This document shows, piece by piece, positions 1-13,488 of a stretch of DNA of 64,000 bases. Under the pieces are notes generated by a model that did no database searches, had not been told where the DNA came from, and saw nothing but the letters and a program-made list of their open reading frames with translations. How positions within the stretch are numbered: position 1 is the stretch's first letter; each line of letters begins with the position of its first letter. Position numbers and translations under genes: made by a program. The stretch is from Ricinus communis (Eukaryota > Streptophyta > Magnoliopsida > Malpighiales > Euphorbiaceae), in contig NC_063263.1 of NCBI RefSeq assembly GCF_019578655.1, forward strand, positions 4,250,501-4,314,500. Direction: 5' to 3'.

Positions 1-3000
1 TAGTAGCTTCGTGTACATTATTTCCTGTTCAAAGCACAAGAATTATCAGCACTAACATGATTCAAGACCACCTAGATAACTTGGAAAAATAATAAAAATA
101 AGACACCCAATCTGCAAAAATCACCCAATATGGTACCTTGGTGGAGTATGGAGGAAGCTTCAGATAGTTAGCACAGGTCATGACACTAGGCAAGTCATCA
201 TCCGCTGATTCTGAAGGCCCAGTTCCATTTGTCGCTGCTGCATTCCCTGCAGATGAAGAATGCTGCACCCAGAATTTTGATGGTTAGAAATAGTACATTT
301 AGGTGCTTTAGACAAAACCCAATGTATTGCTTCATGCACGCATCATCAGAAATGCAACAGAGAGAAAAATCAAAAAGATAAGAAAAGCATAAAAGACTTG
401 CCCATAATTCAAAAAGAAACAACATAACAAATGAACGTGTGCAGGGACCCCCTATCTATATTTTTAGTGATCAGGACAGTAACAAAGAACTATGCCACAG
501 TCAACATTAGCTCATATGACATAAAAGGGTCTCCCTAGTGTCGAGGGGGAACCATAAAAATAAAGTAAAATAAAGCACTACATAGTTTATAACAAGAGTT
601 TATTGTCAAAATATTTACAATTGTCTGAGCGACATAAAGATGAACGTTACCAATACACAACTTATGTAGATAGAAATGCAGCATGAACTTGTAAACATCA
701 AATTCAATAAAGACAATTAAACCTTGAACATTTTACCATACCTTCCTCACAATGGTTAACTTTGGATTTAATACTGCTAGACCACCAGGAGGTAACCTTG
801 GTGCACCAGTAACAAATTGGCAGAAGGCACGCTGCTGCTCTGGTGTGAACTCTCCCATGATCTCAAGTAACTATAAACACCAAAGACAGACACCAAATCC
901 ATCAAACAAGCTCATATGACAAACTTTATGTCGAAAACAATCCCTTTAAAGTCAAGTTCAAAAGTTCATACATTAATGATTGCAGGACTCTTGGCAGTGT
1001 ATCCATGATCAAATTTAATGTGATCAACAAGGGTCTCAGGCTGCATTAGTGTAATAAAAAAGGAAAATCAAATATTCTATGATATCAGATGCAGAGCACA
1101 CAATTGAAAGAAGTAAGAGAATGTAGCTACCTCCCATAACTCCCGACGGCCACAAAGCAAATAGTCCAATTCTTGTGGGGAAAATATTTGTAAGGATGAG
1201 ATGTCAAAAACCTACTTGTTATAAATAAGAATGAAACAAATACAGGAAAGTAAGAATATGACAACCAGAAATCAAATAGCAATACTATATTCAACTAGCT
1301 ATTATTCAGACACCAAATGTATATGCACACAACAACGATCCCGATGTCCCAGACTTCCTAGAACTCTAAATCAGAATAGTCCACTACAAATTATGTGGTT
1401 TAGTGCCTTTCCAATTTTAACTACATGATTGTTCTCTTGATAAAACGTTGTACAGCCCTTCTGCCATCATCCAAATCTAGTATATCATCATAAACTTTCA
1501 GTTTTTCACTAAGACGGCGCTTGCATGGCACACTTTCTGTTTATGTGATACCCTTTTGTGGAGGTGGCTCTAACGCGGCACACCTTCCCCTTTAGCCATG
1601 TAAGCACAGCATCAGCAAAACTGACGGTTTATGCCAAAATACTGAATTTTGACAAGCGACAGACACCACATACAGTGTTCTGTCAAATATAATCACATAC
1701 TCAAGAAAAGTGCTACACTATAGAAATTTCTTTTGAATTTTTTCCTATAAACTACTTGCCTGATTAAACCCAGCTCTAAATGCTTCCATCTGTCGCATAA
1801 TCCCAGACTTCACTGTTGCATCAACCACCAAAGATATGTACTCATCCAAGTTATTTATATCAACCTGATGATTCAAGAAATGAAAAAATAAAATAAAATC
1901 AGAAGGCAAGAAAACACAAAACCATATACGATTCCAAGAAAAAAGGAAATTAATATGTCATGTACAGTTTCATCTCCAGGTTTTAGAATGTAGTCAGGAT
2001 AACCAGGGAGGGTAAAATCCAAGCAGAGATCTTCAATCGGAGTCCCTCGGAAACGCAAATCAGAAATTGCATCAAGATTATCAGTTCCTGAAGATTCTAG
2101 GAACCGTTTCCTGCAAACAAGGGCATGCAATTCTTGCAAAACCTTCCCAAATTCCGCATCAAAAGAGAGAATATCATACAGATCAAGCTCCTGCAAGAAG
2201 ATTTAGAAAAAAATAAATGTTTCAACCCCAAAAAGTCAACAGTAACACTATTACAACCAAGGAATTAATGTCTTCAGCAATATGCATACTTGATTAAGCA
2301 CAAGCTTATAAAATGCTGTGGAAAGTGGTAGGTCCAAAAGACGCCCATCTTGAAGAGCTTTTGCCATCACACGACCAACCAGCCGAAAATACTCAACAGC
2401 CTTATAAAACTGGCTACCCTCAGAAGCATCAGCACTTGGGGGCCAAGGACGAGGAAATAAACCAAGTGGAGCTTGGACAACATCAGCGCCCATAGCATCA
2501 GAACAGTTGTTGACCTTCCCATTCTTGTTTCCATCTTCATCAATTTCCATTGATGGTTTGTCAGATGATGAATTCGACCTCCACATTCCAAGCACAACCT
2601 TTTGTAGATCATGGCTCAAAAGTGTGTAGAACTCTAAGGTAGGGCCCAAACCTGTGCCAACTTCACCAAAATATTCCACTTCAAGCACAGCCTTCTGACT
2701 AGAATACATCTCCATTACTTTGGCAGCAGAATCCAAAATGCGGTTTCGAGAAACACGGACTTTCTGGCGTTGTAATCTCCCAACCCTCACCTCTCTTTCA
2801 TTTGCTGATCCATGACCATCAGCACCCTGCTGCTGCTGAAGACGATACAACGCACGAGACAATCCAAAAGCAGTAGAATAGAAGTACTGTCGACGGGTCT
2901 CAAAAGGGAACAAGAATGGACACGCTTTTGTCAACTGGTAACACCAGGATGGCAGACTCCCACTGCATAATGCAAGGGCATCCTGAATCTGGCGAGCTAA

Positions 3001-6000
3001 TTTAGGAGTGAGCTTGCTGTTAACAAATTCTTCAGCAGGAACCCTACTGCTAGTGGCACTCAGATCATCCAAATTTGAGATTTGCCCCTCAGCAAAATTG
3101 TCTGAAAATAGCTGCGCTCTCAGGCGTGGTGCCAGCTGGTTCAAACCATCTAGTACACGAAGCAGTGCCAAAATATTATAAGTGGGATTAGATTTCTCCA
3201 AGTCACAGGGAAGCTCCCCTTGCAAGATGCTATCTAACAAGGACATCTGATGCAATTGGCCATCAGAATTTGAAGAACCAGTTTTTGTGGACTTCGATGT
3301 GGTAGAACTTGAGCCACCAACAGAAACTCTATCAGGTTGGCCATCTGCCCTCTGGTATGTAATGGTATATATGTCACTCCACAGCCTGCTTCCGTCACTA
3401 GAGATGAAATCACTGCCAGCATACCTGTCATCGTCATCCTCATCCAGCACAAGCTGTCTTTGAATGGCCTGATAGATCGTCAAATGCCTATTTAGCTGCT
3501 TCCCTCCAGCAGTAAAGATTAATTTTGGAGGGTCACTAGAACCACCCAATAGTGGTCTTCCTTGTCGATCTCTGCCTCCTCGGATACCTCTGCCATTAGC
3601 AGTTGCAAGACCAGCCATAGCAGCAGCAGCAAATGACATAGCACCCCTTGAGCCATAAGAGCTGCCACCCCTAAAATCAGTAGATTCTGAGCCCCTAACT
3701 GTAGCTGCTCTGCTGCTAGAACCAGAAGCAGGATTAGTTTGGCTATCACTTGTGGCTGGTGCACCACTGCTATCTTCAGGGGCATCACCCAACTTCACAT
3801 CGTGTACTTTTTCTGGCATGCAAACAGGTAGCGGATCATCTCTTAACATCTGGGAAGGGAAACAGAAAACACAGATCAACTAGTCGGCAATATTTGTAAA
3901 TTAAATACTCAAGTCTTATTAAAGCTCTGGAACTAACTCCAAGACAATATCAAATAAGGGTTGGATGATGATTAACATGTTATAGAACAATAAGCACCAA
4001 AATATATAAATGCCACAATTTTCTTTTGCTTTCTGCACCAAAAGAAAAAAGGATAGTCTAAAGTACTTGTGACAACTTCCTAAATAACCAAAAATCCCAA
4101 CATTCATGTATTTTTTTAATTTTAGCAAATTCTTCAAATTTTATCAATTTGTACCTAAAACTTCCACATTGGTTTCAAGATAGCCACATGCTTCAAGTTT
4201 GAACTTATCAATCAAATAAAAATTAAATTAGAAATCAATATAGCAGTTTTACCCTTCCCCCTATTTGCCTCTTGTGAATGATATCCAATTATGTCAGTCA
4301 ATGGTTTTTTCTCCACAAAACAGAAGCTCATCTTATAACTGTTCCACACTAGTGTTAATGTAGACCCTAAACTAAAGGCAGTTAAATGAGTAGCGAGTTA
4401 AAATCTTTTATATTCATAAATCAAGTTCACATCATTTCTCTCTATCTATCCTCTCCAAGTCCTAGTATACCCTTCCCCAGCCAATTTATCAGGTCTGCCT
4501 TTTGGCCTCATGCTGATCAAGTGCTAACCATACTCACCAAATACACTTCCTCTTCCTTCATTAAAATCACAAACAACAACCTATCAAAGCAAACTTTCGA
4601 TTCTCCATTAGCATCTTATCTGCAATCTCCAGATATGACTCCTTCCATTATATTTGAAGCCAGGGACAGAGCGTTAAACACGTCTGCATGGTTTATGGCC
4701 CTATAGTTCAACCTAGATCATTTAATTGCTCTTCTAATTTCTTAACTGATCTCTCTCTCTCTCTATATCTCATACACACTTCCACCTTATATGGATCCCC
4801 TCCAATTCTTTGCATCACCTCTATACTAGCCAGTATAGGAGTACAGAGTAAAAAGACCATCCTAAGAGAAGCATCAGACAAACCATTTTTAAGAGGACCC
4901 TACCCAACATAGATCACCTCCCAATAGCTTTAGATAAGAAGCTTTCTCCAGCAAATCGAACTATTACGGAACACTGAATCCTATCAAGGACCCAAAATGG
5001 AGTAGATTAGATTTAGAACTGAAGGGCTTTCAAGATTTGCAGCTCGATAACATACAATTAAGGATCTATAAAAACTGCAGAGAGCTACATCATGTGTTGT
5101 TCTTTTTTTACTTTGGAGCTGATGGCTAAATCAAATTCAAATTGAACATAAGTGATCTTGCACTAATTACTTAATTTGGAGCTGAGTGCAAAAGCAGGAA
5201 GAGGAAGAGGAGGGGAGGGAGCGTCTGAGGGGCTTCTGGTGTGGGGTGCAAGAGAAAGTACATAAGAAATTAAAAAGAACTATTTAAGCATCACTATTGT
5301 AAGGAATCAGAGGATTACATCTTCGTGATCATCATCCTCATCATCAGAGATATCATCATCTTCAATCACCAAAGCATCATCAATCTCAACAGGAGATATG
5401 TCCAATTCCTCATCCTGCAAAATACAAATTATCAAAATCAAATTACTGGAATTGCTAACAGCTTAGTATTTGCACATGCAAGTTATTGACTACGGCAGCC
5501 CTCCCCATCCCCCCAGTATGCATATCTAAATCATACTTACAACTGCACTCTAGAAGAAGACCACCAAAATATTAAAAGATGAGTGGATGTATTATCCAGG
5601 TAGGCTGTCAAAAATTGAGTTTCTAGTGAAGGATAGCTTGCACGTACTCCTATCAAAACCAAATCATAAATGGAAGTAGACATGTACACTGTTCTTTACC
5701 AAGGAGAAACACATTCCAAACATAGCACCTTCATTGTAACAAATTAATGCAGTTTGAAATTGTTTTGAACCACTTCTCGGTGGGTGCTTCGCGTATATTG
5801 TATATATGGCTTAGATGAGCGTGTCCATCAATCAGTAATAAAATGCCATTTAACAATTTTTTGAAAAGAAAAAAAAAAACAAAAAACTAATACTCCCAAA
5901 AATGTACAGACACCTACAATATCCCAGCTCTAGATTATGCTTCACTCTGGATTTCTAATAAAACCAGATTGCTAAGTGAACTGACATTATAAACTTGCAT

Positions 6001-9000
6001 ATCTCTGCATTTGCTAGCAAAATTAAGGGCCATATATCCACTAGTTTGAACAAAATGAACCAAACCATAGAGTTTGGCAAGCTAAAACAGAAATCTTGAA
6101 GGTCATCATGAAGATGTTATTTACATAGCGCAGTAATAAATATCAAACCTCAGAACTAGAATCCCCATTCACTGATTTCATCTGCGCATCTTTATCAAGG
6201 GCTGCTCTTCTACGAGCCACATTTCTAGTTTGAGGTCCTTTTGCCTCCTCCTGGGCAGGCTTAAAAACAGCTTTCCCCTTTCCCTTAGATGAACTTGTGC
6301 TTTTCTCCTGCAATGGTTCCTTTCTAGCTGCATCTATATTAACAGATGATCTTGATCTTGAAGAATGACGGCGAGTGGTTGAAGGAGTGGAAGCAGATGG
6401 AGACAATGCACCAGCTCCAGCAGGTGTAGTACCAGATTCAGAATTTCCCACAGAAGCTGAGGGCTTTTGATCAGATTCACCTCGCTGAACTCGGGGCCAA
6501 AGAAACTCTTCAACAGCTGCTAAACTCGCTAATGGATCAATAAGAACTACATTGGAAGAATAATCACGGAGAGACTTTTCACCCTGGGCTCGACAAAGGC
6601 GCAGCTTAAAAGGTTGAGACAGTGCACTTAATCCAGATGAGAGACGTGCACTTCCACCGGATGACCTAGACGAATGACTCAAAACAACAGGAAAGCGTTC
6701 CAAGGACGACAGGGCATTTTGAAGCTTCTGAACCAAGACAGCCATGGGAGCTGCACTCCCTGCATTAGTACTATAAGGAAGGGAAAGGGCAACAAATAAC
6801 TTGAATCGTCTAAGTGCCTGTTGCCGAAGCTTGGACAGATTAGCTTCTGATATTCTCTCCTTGGAAAAGTAACCACAAGAGAAGTAATTCAGCAATGCTG
6901 CCACAACCCCACTGCCAATAAACTCAAATGTGGATACACCATCCCCTTTTCTTAGTTCTGCCAGCATATCAGATATCACACCAATCAAATACTCTTCCTT
7001 ATTAATAGAACCATCAATGCCACGAGACTCAGAAGCTTTAGATTTTCCTTTTGCTTTAGTCTTTTGGTCATCAACACCAACATTCAACTTCATGCAAAGA
7101 TTTTTTAAATGCAAGAGATCATCAGTAACCCCAACTTCAGAAGCACCAGGATCTGATGGAAAATACTTATCTTTAAAAGACTTGGCACATGTACTGACTG
7201 CCATGCGAAGGCTGGAATTAACTGTTGGGATTTCAACAGAACTTGGAGGTGATCCAACATTTGTTGGAATAGGACTCCGGGATTCTTCTAATAAGCTTCC
7301 TTCAGCATTTGAATTGCCACTGCGGCGTTTGTAGCGCCTAGAACGGGATGATGTTCCAGATACATAATCATTATCCTTCTCAGTGGAAGGTGCTTGGGTA
7401 GGAGTGGTACTTGGATTCCCAGCCAAGACAAGTTGATCTATAGCATGAACCACACCTTCTCTGACAAACATCTTGGAGAAAGTTCCAGGAAGCTTTTCCA
7501 TAAGAATTTCAGCAATTTGGAGGGCAGGAACCAAGACATGAGGATCTTTCCATGCCAAGACCCCAGCTAAGAAACTATGGAAAAAACAAATGGTACAAAT
7601 AAGAAATCCTACCAAGAACGGTTTGAACATAAAAAGAAATCAAGCATGGGTTACTGTTTACCTAGATATGTTTGTGATGCTCAATAAAGACTGAATCATT
7701 TCCGCACTGCTGAAATACATCAACTTTCCAATAACTGAAAGACATTTGTGGCGAACAGGACTGTTGACACTGGAACCATATATCTGCATAGCAAGCAAAT
7801 AATACCATCACTATCCACCTAAGTAGAACAACACACCAAAAAAAAAAAAAAAAGAAAGAATAACTGCTAGTCCACCAAAAACTAACCTGTAATAGAACAG
7901 GGAGGAGATCCATTCCGAATTGCTGCAACAGCTCTGGCTGATCCTTTAACAATTTCTCTCTAGCTGAAACCTCAGGAACATTTCCATTAAGATCATCCTG
8001 TTTCCCAGAACTACTTGAAGGTGACTTCTTTACCACGGGTCCTTTCACAAAAACATTGGAGCTGGCAGGGAGAGAGATTGTTCCTTGTGGAAGTGGAGGG
8101 AGAAGCTCATTTGCTAGGTTCACAATCTCAAAAATCTAAGCAGTGGAATAAAAAGCAGAATAAGCAATTCGAGACTTAAGCCCAATAATTAATTTATGAG
8201 TTCTAACATATGCACAGTAGTTTCAGGGCGGATAAAGAACAAGATCAGATAATAGAGACATGAAAATCCTACTGATTAGCATGTTCGGAATGGTGGACAG
8301 GGGTAAGGCAGTGAAGAAATAAAATTTGATACTTCCAACCATAACAGTTCTCATTTTTCCAAAACTGAATTCAATAGTTCTTAACTTCTGAACGAAGTAT
8401 ACATATACTCTATCATGCTTCAGTCCCTGACATTTTAGGTAAAATAACTTTTAGATCCCCAACACTTTTATCCCTCATCTTTTGACTTTGGTTCTCTAGG
8501 CTTCATGGAAAAGAATGTTGTCCAAGAAAATAAACAAAAGGATTATAGCATATAAAGAAAAGAAAATTAAGGACTACGATTTTCATGTTATTTGACAGAA
8601 GGACTAAAGTGATGAAAAAATGAGGGAACTAAATCATTTTTTAAGAACCAATGACTTGATTCAAATTTTGAGTACTAAAGGCTTCATGTTAGAAAGAAAG
8701 GAACTTCTGGTGCACCATCCTCAAGGAACTAGTAATTGACAACAAAATGACTATAGAAAAGGGTTCCCATACACATATAAGGTTTTAGGCAGGTTGCTCA
8801 AACTAATGTAGTGTTTCACAACTTCAGCTAAAAGCTAGCAGAAGAAGCAGCACATACCTGTTCTGCCGGTCTACTTAGAGCTGGAGGGACTGACGAGTTA
8901 GCAGAGACACCAGATCCTGAAAGTATATCCTTAAGAATACCACTGATTTCTAGGAGAAGTAAAGTTTTTGCTCCAAGAGGGGACCCACTTGCAAATGTGG

Positions 9001-10766
9001 ACAACAGTCGAATTAAGCCCTGCATGCCAACCACACACCAGATGAGCTGCCTCAAAATACACTATCATTAAAACTAAAAGAACATAATCGTTCTTACTGT
9101 GTATGTAGGTGGGCTTAGAGAAGCTTGTCCACCACCGGCATTACTAGTGGAAATCAGAGAAGCTGCTTGAGTAACCAGTCCATGATTGCATAGTTCATCC
9201 AATTTTTCAGGCGCTGAAGCAAAAGCTTCAGCAATCCGGGTCAAACAAACAGAAGCATGCTCCAATACCTACAATCATTCCAAATGACATTGAATGAAAG
9301 AAACAAAGAGTGGCCTGTTCACTCTAGAAGGAGAAAACTGTAATCTTCTTATATAATTACCTTTGCATCATGATACTGAAGAAGATTTGTCAACAGCGGA
9401 ACAGCTTCCATCACAAAATCAGCGGCATCTGAAGGGAGTTTCTTGCACATATTTGCAGCAGTGGATAACGCTACTCGCTGAAACCATAATTTGGATAAAA
9501 AACAAAAGCAGAACGCGGTAAGAACACAAAACCCATAATGTTAATATCACTCAGAATAGACTATTATAAACTCAACAAAAAATGAGTTAGAAATCAGGCA
9601 GCTACCTGGACTCCCGTGGAGAAGAAATCCAGATAAGAAAGTACCGCCATAAGAGCACCAGCTCGCAAACATGCAGTAGGATGCTCCTGAGATATCTTTT
9701 TAAGTGCTTGCAAGGACTGTTCTCACCATGAAACCACAAATTTTAGTAGCAAAACCAATTAATAGCCATCCTACTAAAACCATATTATCACAAATATGTA
9801 CGTCACTATTCTAAATAATAGATGTAATGAAATAGCAAATAAATATGCAATTCTAATCGAAGAACACAAAACCAAACAAACCTGTTCAGCCAAGTCCATA
9901 TATTCAATAGTAAGCAACCTAGCAACAAAACATGAAACAGCACCGTAATGCACAACAGCGGCACAAGAAGAAGGCAAAACATCACACAAATGAGTAATAG
10001 CACGTGCAGCCAGCAACATTATATCAGGATTACTCTCATGATTCAACAATCCAACAAGCACCGGAACAAATGAATCCACAGAAAAAGTGCTCAGAGACTC
10101 CTCAGTTCCAATGGAAAGCATCTCACAAAGCTGAGTCAAAGCCTCAACCTGCTTCCCTTCCTCACCATCAGCCCTCAATCCTGATAAAATCTTCTTCAAT
10201 CTGCCAGACTGATGCGAAGACGAAGCGGATGGCATACCAGAGGAAGGTAGCAGATCATCAAGACCGGCACCAAGCTTCCGTAACAAGCCTTGTAGAGCAC
10301 TGCTAGCTGAAGTTAGATTGTGGTGAAAAGCCCCAATTCCACCGCCTTCTTCGCTGTCATTATCATCATCCTCATTAACATTATTATTGTTATTGTTAAT
10401 ATTATTTCCAGATTCCATATTTAACCCTAGGTTGCTATTATCCTTGTTATCTCGAACCCTAACTTCATGCTCTTTCTCTTTGCCTTTATCAGACGATGAC
10501 GATTCAGGATTCTTGTTGTTACGACGGGAGCGAGACGATGACGATGACGATTCCACAGGTGTGTTTGAGTTTGCGGTGGGGTCCATTGGATGAGCGCGGG
10601 TGGGTCGAGTGCGAGAGGGGGCGGGGGAGGGGGCGGTAGTGGTAACAGGGGCAGCTGACGTGGAGGAGAGGCGGGAGCGTTTCTGAGAACGAGTTGTGGG
10701 ACCGGAGGAAGAAGAAGAAGGGGCAGTTGAGGAGGCCTCCGCCCGCTTCCGGCTGCGAGTTTCCAT
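1..10766 (-). CDS. UPL3: UPL3-type HECT E3 ubiquitin-protein ligase (3' end cut by window edge)
   Basis: HECT-type E3 ligase that accepts ubiquitin on a cysteine and transfers it to substrates; Arabidopsis UPL3/KAKTUS limits trichome endoreduplication and targets bHLH regulators. Exons on the minus strand: 10766-9882, 9716-9606, 9477-9361, 9268-9098, 9019-8858, 8135-7887, 7783-7662, 7574-6149, 5414-5319, 3849-2290, 2190-1966, 1864-1760, 1211-1131, 1040-972, 870-742, 262-137, 24-1. Frame holds across all junctions, giving 1,886 residues; the Arabidopsis protein is about 1,888, so roughly the last 14 codons lie outside. The start is the ATG opening [10 protein letters not shown], the family N-terminus. 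Order: Ser/Asn/Asp-rich disordered N-terminus (about 1-150), armadillo-type helical repeats (about 150-780), Ser-rich and acidic linkers, HECT domain from about 1478. The catalytic Cys is in [10 protein letters not shown], about residue 1866 (exon 16). Intron 12 uses a GC donor. UPL4 is the nearest alternative, but length and N-terminus fit UPL3. Confidence 0.95.
1212..1759 (-). other. UPL3: GC-AG intron (intron 12) of UPL3
   Basis: The exon ends at 1760 in ...AATCAG and is followed by GCAAGTAG; the acceptor is ...AAGTAG at 1212-1213. Only this junction joins GFNQ to VFDIS in frame, as in the family. The donor AG|GCAAGT is the strong context typical of the rare plant GC-AG introns. All other donors in this gene are GT. 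Confidence 0.85.
8409..8690. repeat. Degenerate foldback (MITE-like) sequence in UPL3 intron 5
   Basis: Two loosely inverted arms are visible: a left arm with AGTCCCTGACATTTTAGG and TCCCTCATCTTTTGAC, and a right arm with GGACTAAAGTGATG and ATGAGGGAACTAAATC. Such arms are common in small plant DNA transposons. They are degenerate and I could not define ends or a target duplication. Confidence 0.3.
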
Positions 10767-11073
10767 ACAAGAGCTAAACCTCCCCGATTGAATCCAGTGG
10801 TCGCGCGCGATCACGCGGCACCGGATCGGGAATTAATCATAATCTGCTGCATCTCGCCGGAAGAAAACAAATTTCAGAAACCCTATCAATAAATTAACAG
10901 AAAAGAAGCAATCTGAGAGACTAGAGTTTGATTAATTCGAAAGAATTTTTCTTTTGCAAAGGTGAATATTGTAGTGGAATTGAGGATTTTTGGCGGATAC
11001 AGTAGAAGAAGAGAAACCCTAAGGTGAGGGGAGAGAAGAATATGAAGAAAAGGGAGAAAAGTGAGTGTGGACT

Positions 11074-11080
11074 TTTTATA
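11074..11080 (-). promoter_or_regulatory. Candidate TATA box of UPL3
   Basis: The minus strand reads TATAAAA here, 308 bp upstream of the UPL3 ATG. The sequence between the box and the ATG reads as a pyrimidine-rich leader in the gene sense, as often seen for plant 5' UTRs. No transcript evidence is available, so the start site (about 11,045) is inferred. Confidence 0.45.
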
Positions 11081-11381
11081 TGTGTTGGTGTTGTTGTGCT
11101 TTGTTGATGAAAGTGAAGAGGCAGAGAGATATTATATTCTGTTTCTATTTTTTAAGAATTTATTTTTTCTTTTACGTAAATTTATAAGTTTGCGTTAGTA
11201 TAAAAGTGTATTTCTTTATATATTTATATTTTTTTCTCGGGGAGGTGTTTAGAGAGTGAGCGGTGAATGCTTCTCCCCTTAGTTCTGTCTGCCTTGCCAA
11301 ACACGATTCAGGGCATTGTTATTTATGTCGCTATTCGGCGAGAATACACAAAATATTTCCTTTTAGGTATAGAAAGCAAAG

Positions 11382-12147
11382 TTATTATGAATTCTATTCC
11401 GACCATAATTTAATATTGTTATTGGAATGAAATATTTAAGTTTCAAAGTATTTTAGTATTTTATTTTGAATTGTTTTGAATTGGATATAAAACTTAATTT
11501 TAAGTTATCCATAATTTAATTAAATATTATATTAAAAAATAACAAACAAAAATAAACTCAATTTTTTTATTATTTACAATAATAAAATATTTTTCTATAA
11601 TACAATTGATTAAGGTACAAAATAGCATCTTGTGATATAAAATCATGAAAATTAAATTACATAAATCTTGAGTTGTTATTAGTAAATAATATATATTAAA
11701 TTATAAAAATATATAAATGAATTTGTGAAAAAAACACATGGTTAAACTATAGACTACAAGATAAGGTGATAGATAAAGATAAAAATACTATTATGCAGGG
11801 TTTTAGATTTTTGATTTAAAATTTTAGATTTAATTCGTTTTTATTAATAGAGAGAAAAAAAATTATCGAGTTAAGATTAAGTATTATTGAACTATTTAAC
11901 TCAATTTAATGATATAATTTTTTGTTGACAGATAATAATTGACTCAACAATAATTCAATAATATAATTTTTTTTATAAAATTACCTCATCTCGGCCTATC
12001 TCGTTAATCTCGACTGGAATGGCCATTTCGATCCAATCTCGATCGCTTTGGTCCGAGATGGCTGAGATTTTGGTCAATAGGAATAAGAGGTATTTTGTTC
12101 TTTTTTTAAATAAAATAAGACATTTCGGAATGGAATAGAATCAATAA
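11382..12147. mobile_element. Possible AT-rich DNA transposon with terminal inverted repeats
   Basis: The left end TTATTATGAATTCTATTCC and the reverse complement of the right end, TTATTGATTCTATTCC, match apart from a short gap. The interior is AT-rich and noncoding, with a GC-richer patch around 11,990-12,080. A target-site duplication was not evident, so this is tentative. The 11,081-11,381 stretch before it is UPL3 upstream DNA with nothing else recognised. Confidence 0.3.
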
Positions 12148-12169
12148 CCTTGATACAAAGAGTAAAATA

Positions 12170-13140
12170 TTTTATCTAAATTCAATAGATTTTTTATATT
12201 TAATATTATATATTATATCTATTTTTATAAATATTAATAATTTTATTTTTTAAAATTTTTTCTCATAAAATATAAGAATTATAAATATCAACCACATCAA
12301 ATGTATAGAAATTCGTAGTGCATTTATTAGATATAGAGTAGAGAGTGAAGTTTGGCTAGGACTCTAAACGAACCAAGCCTCTCGTGAGCTACTCGAAGCT
12401 CGACTCGGTAAAAACTCGTTCGAGCTTGTTAATAGAGATTCATTAGTATTAGCAAACCAAACTCAAACTTGTTAATATTCGGCTTATTAGCTTGTGAGCT
12501 AACTCGCTTATAGACTTATGAGCCTATTCGTGAGCTAACTCATTAATGGATGCTTACAGACTTATGAGTCTATTCGTGAGCTAATTTATTAATAGACTTG
12601 TGTTTAAGCTCGTAACGATGTACAATATTTTTTATTTTAGTATTTTATTTTATATATATATATAAATATTTATCAATTTCTATAAACTAATGTGTAAAAT
12701 ATTTTTATTTTTATTATATAGTATAATTAACTTCTATTAAATATTTAATATTTAAAACCAATCGATTCAAAATAATAAAATAAACTATATTGTCAAATAA
12801 ATCAATAAAGTTAAAAAATTGAAATTGAAATTGATAAATAAGATTTAAAGGAATTTTAATGCGTCAAGCTCGAAATAAGTTCAAGTTTGACTCGAGTTCA
12901 TATTATTGAATTCGATTTCCGTTCGAGTTCGTGCAACGTAATAATAAACCAGGCTCAAATTTATTAAAAATTTAGATCGGCTCAGTTCGTTTATAGCTCT
13001 AAATTTGGCTCCATGTGTGGAGAGCTAAATTGACTCTCTCTATATTATATTTAATCAAAATTACGTTAGAATATTGTTTTATGACATAACTCTTTAGAAT
13101 AAAGAATTTGACATATAAAGAGTGCATTAGACATGCCCTA
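12170..13140. mobile_element. MITE copy 1, split by a nested hAT-like insertion
   Basis: The flanks of the nested insert (12,170-12,356 and 13,002-13,140) join into a sequence that matches, in reverse orientation, the MITE at 13,141-13,400. Shared features are AGAGAGTGAAGTTTGGCT, a centre near CCATATGT-type sequence, TTGACTCTCT and the end ATAAAGAGTGCATT. The 14-bp ATAAAGAGTGCATT (13,115-13,128) is perfectly inverted at 13,158-13,171, so the two copies lie head to head. Noncoding. Confidence 0.55.
12357..13001. mobile_element. Non-autonomous hAT-like element nested in MITE copy 1
   Basis: 645 bp. The left end TAGGACTCTAAACGAACC and the inverted right end TAGAGCTATAAACGAACT agree at 18 of 23 positions over 23 bp. 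The flanking 8-mers are AGTTTGGC (12,349-12,356) and AATTTGGC (13,002-13,009), a 7/8 match; 8-bp duplications are the hAT signature. No transposase is encoded. The interior is rich in GCTCGA/TCGAGC-type subterminal motifs typical of the group. The unoccupied version of the site is visible in the inverted MITE copy near 13,220-13,235. Confidence 0.7.
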
Positions 13141-13400
13141 TCACAAAATAGTATTTCAATGCACTCTTTATTTTTTAAATATAAAGCAGAGAGTCAATTT
13201 GGCTATCTACATATGGAGAGCCAAACTTCACTCTCTATTATATATTTAATATAAATGCACTACAAATTTCTATGTATTTGACTTAATTAGTATTTGCAAT
13301 TCTTATTTTTGGTAAAAATAAAAAAGATTAAAAAAAATTATAACCATTGATATTTATGGAAATAAAGCAAGATATATAATAAAATATAGAGTCTATAAGA
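13141..13400. mobile_element. MITE copy 2, inverted relative to copy 1
   Basis: The reverse complement contains AGTGAAGTTTGGCTCTCC uninterrupted, which is the empty form of the site that carries the nested hAT element in copy 1. Its start AATGCACTCTTTAT mirrors the end of copy 1. Far boundary approximate. Confidence 0.5.
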
Positions 13401-13488
13401 CTTAAATAAAATGTTTTATTTTATATGTAAATATTTATTAATATACTCTTTATAATAGAAATTATGCTTGTTTAAAATAAAGAACACT

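Noticed and set aside
4386..4912. Two plus-strand ORFs of 106 and 74 codons
   Set aside because: They lie within UPL3 intron 9 on the opposite strand, with low-complexity content and no recognisable domain.
6930..7334. 134-codon plus-strand ORF
   Set aside because: It is the antisense shadow of UPL3 exon 8.
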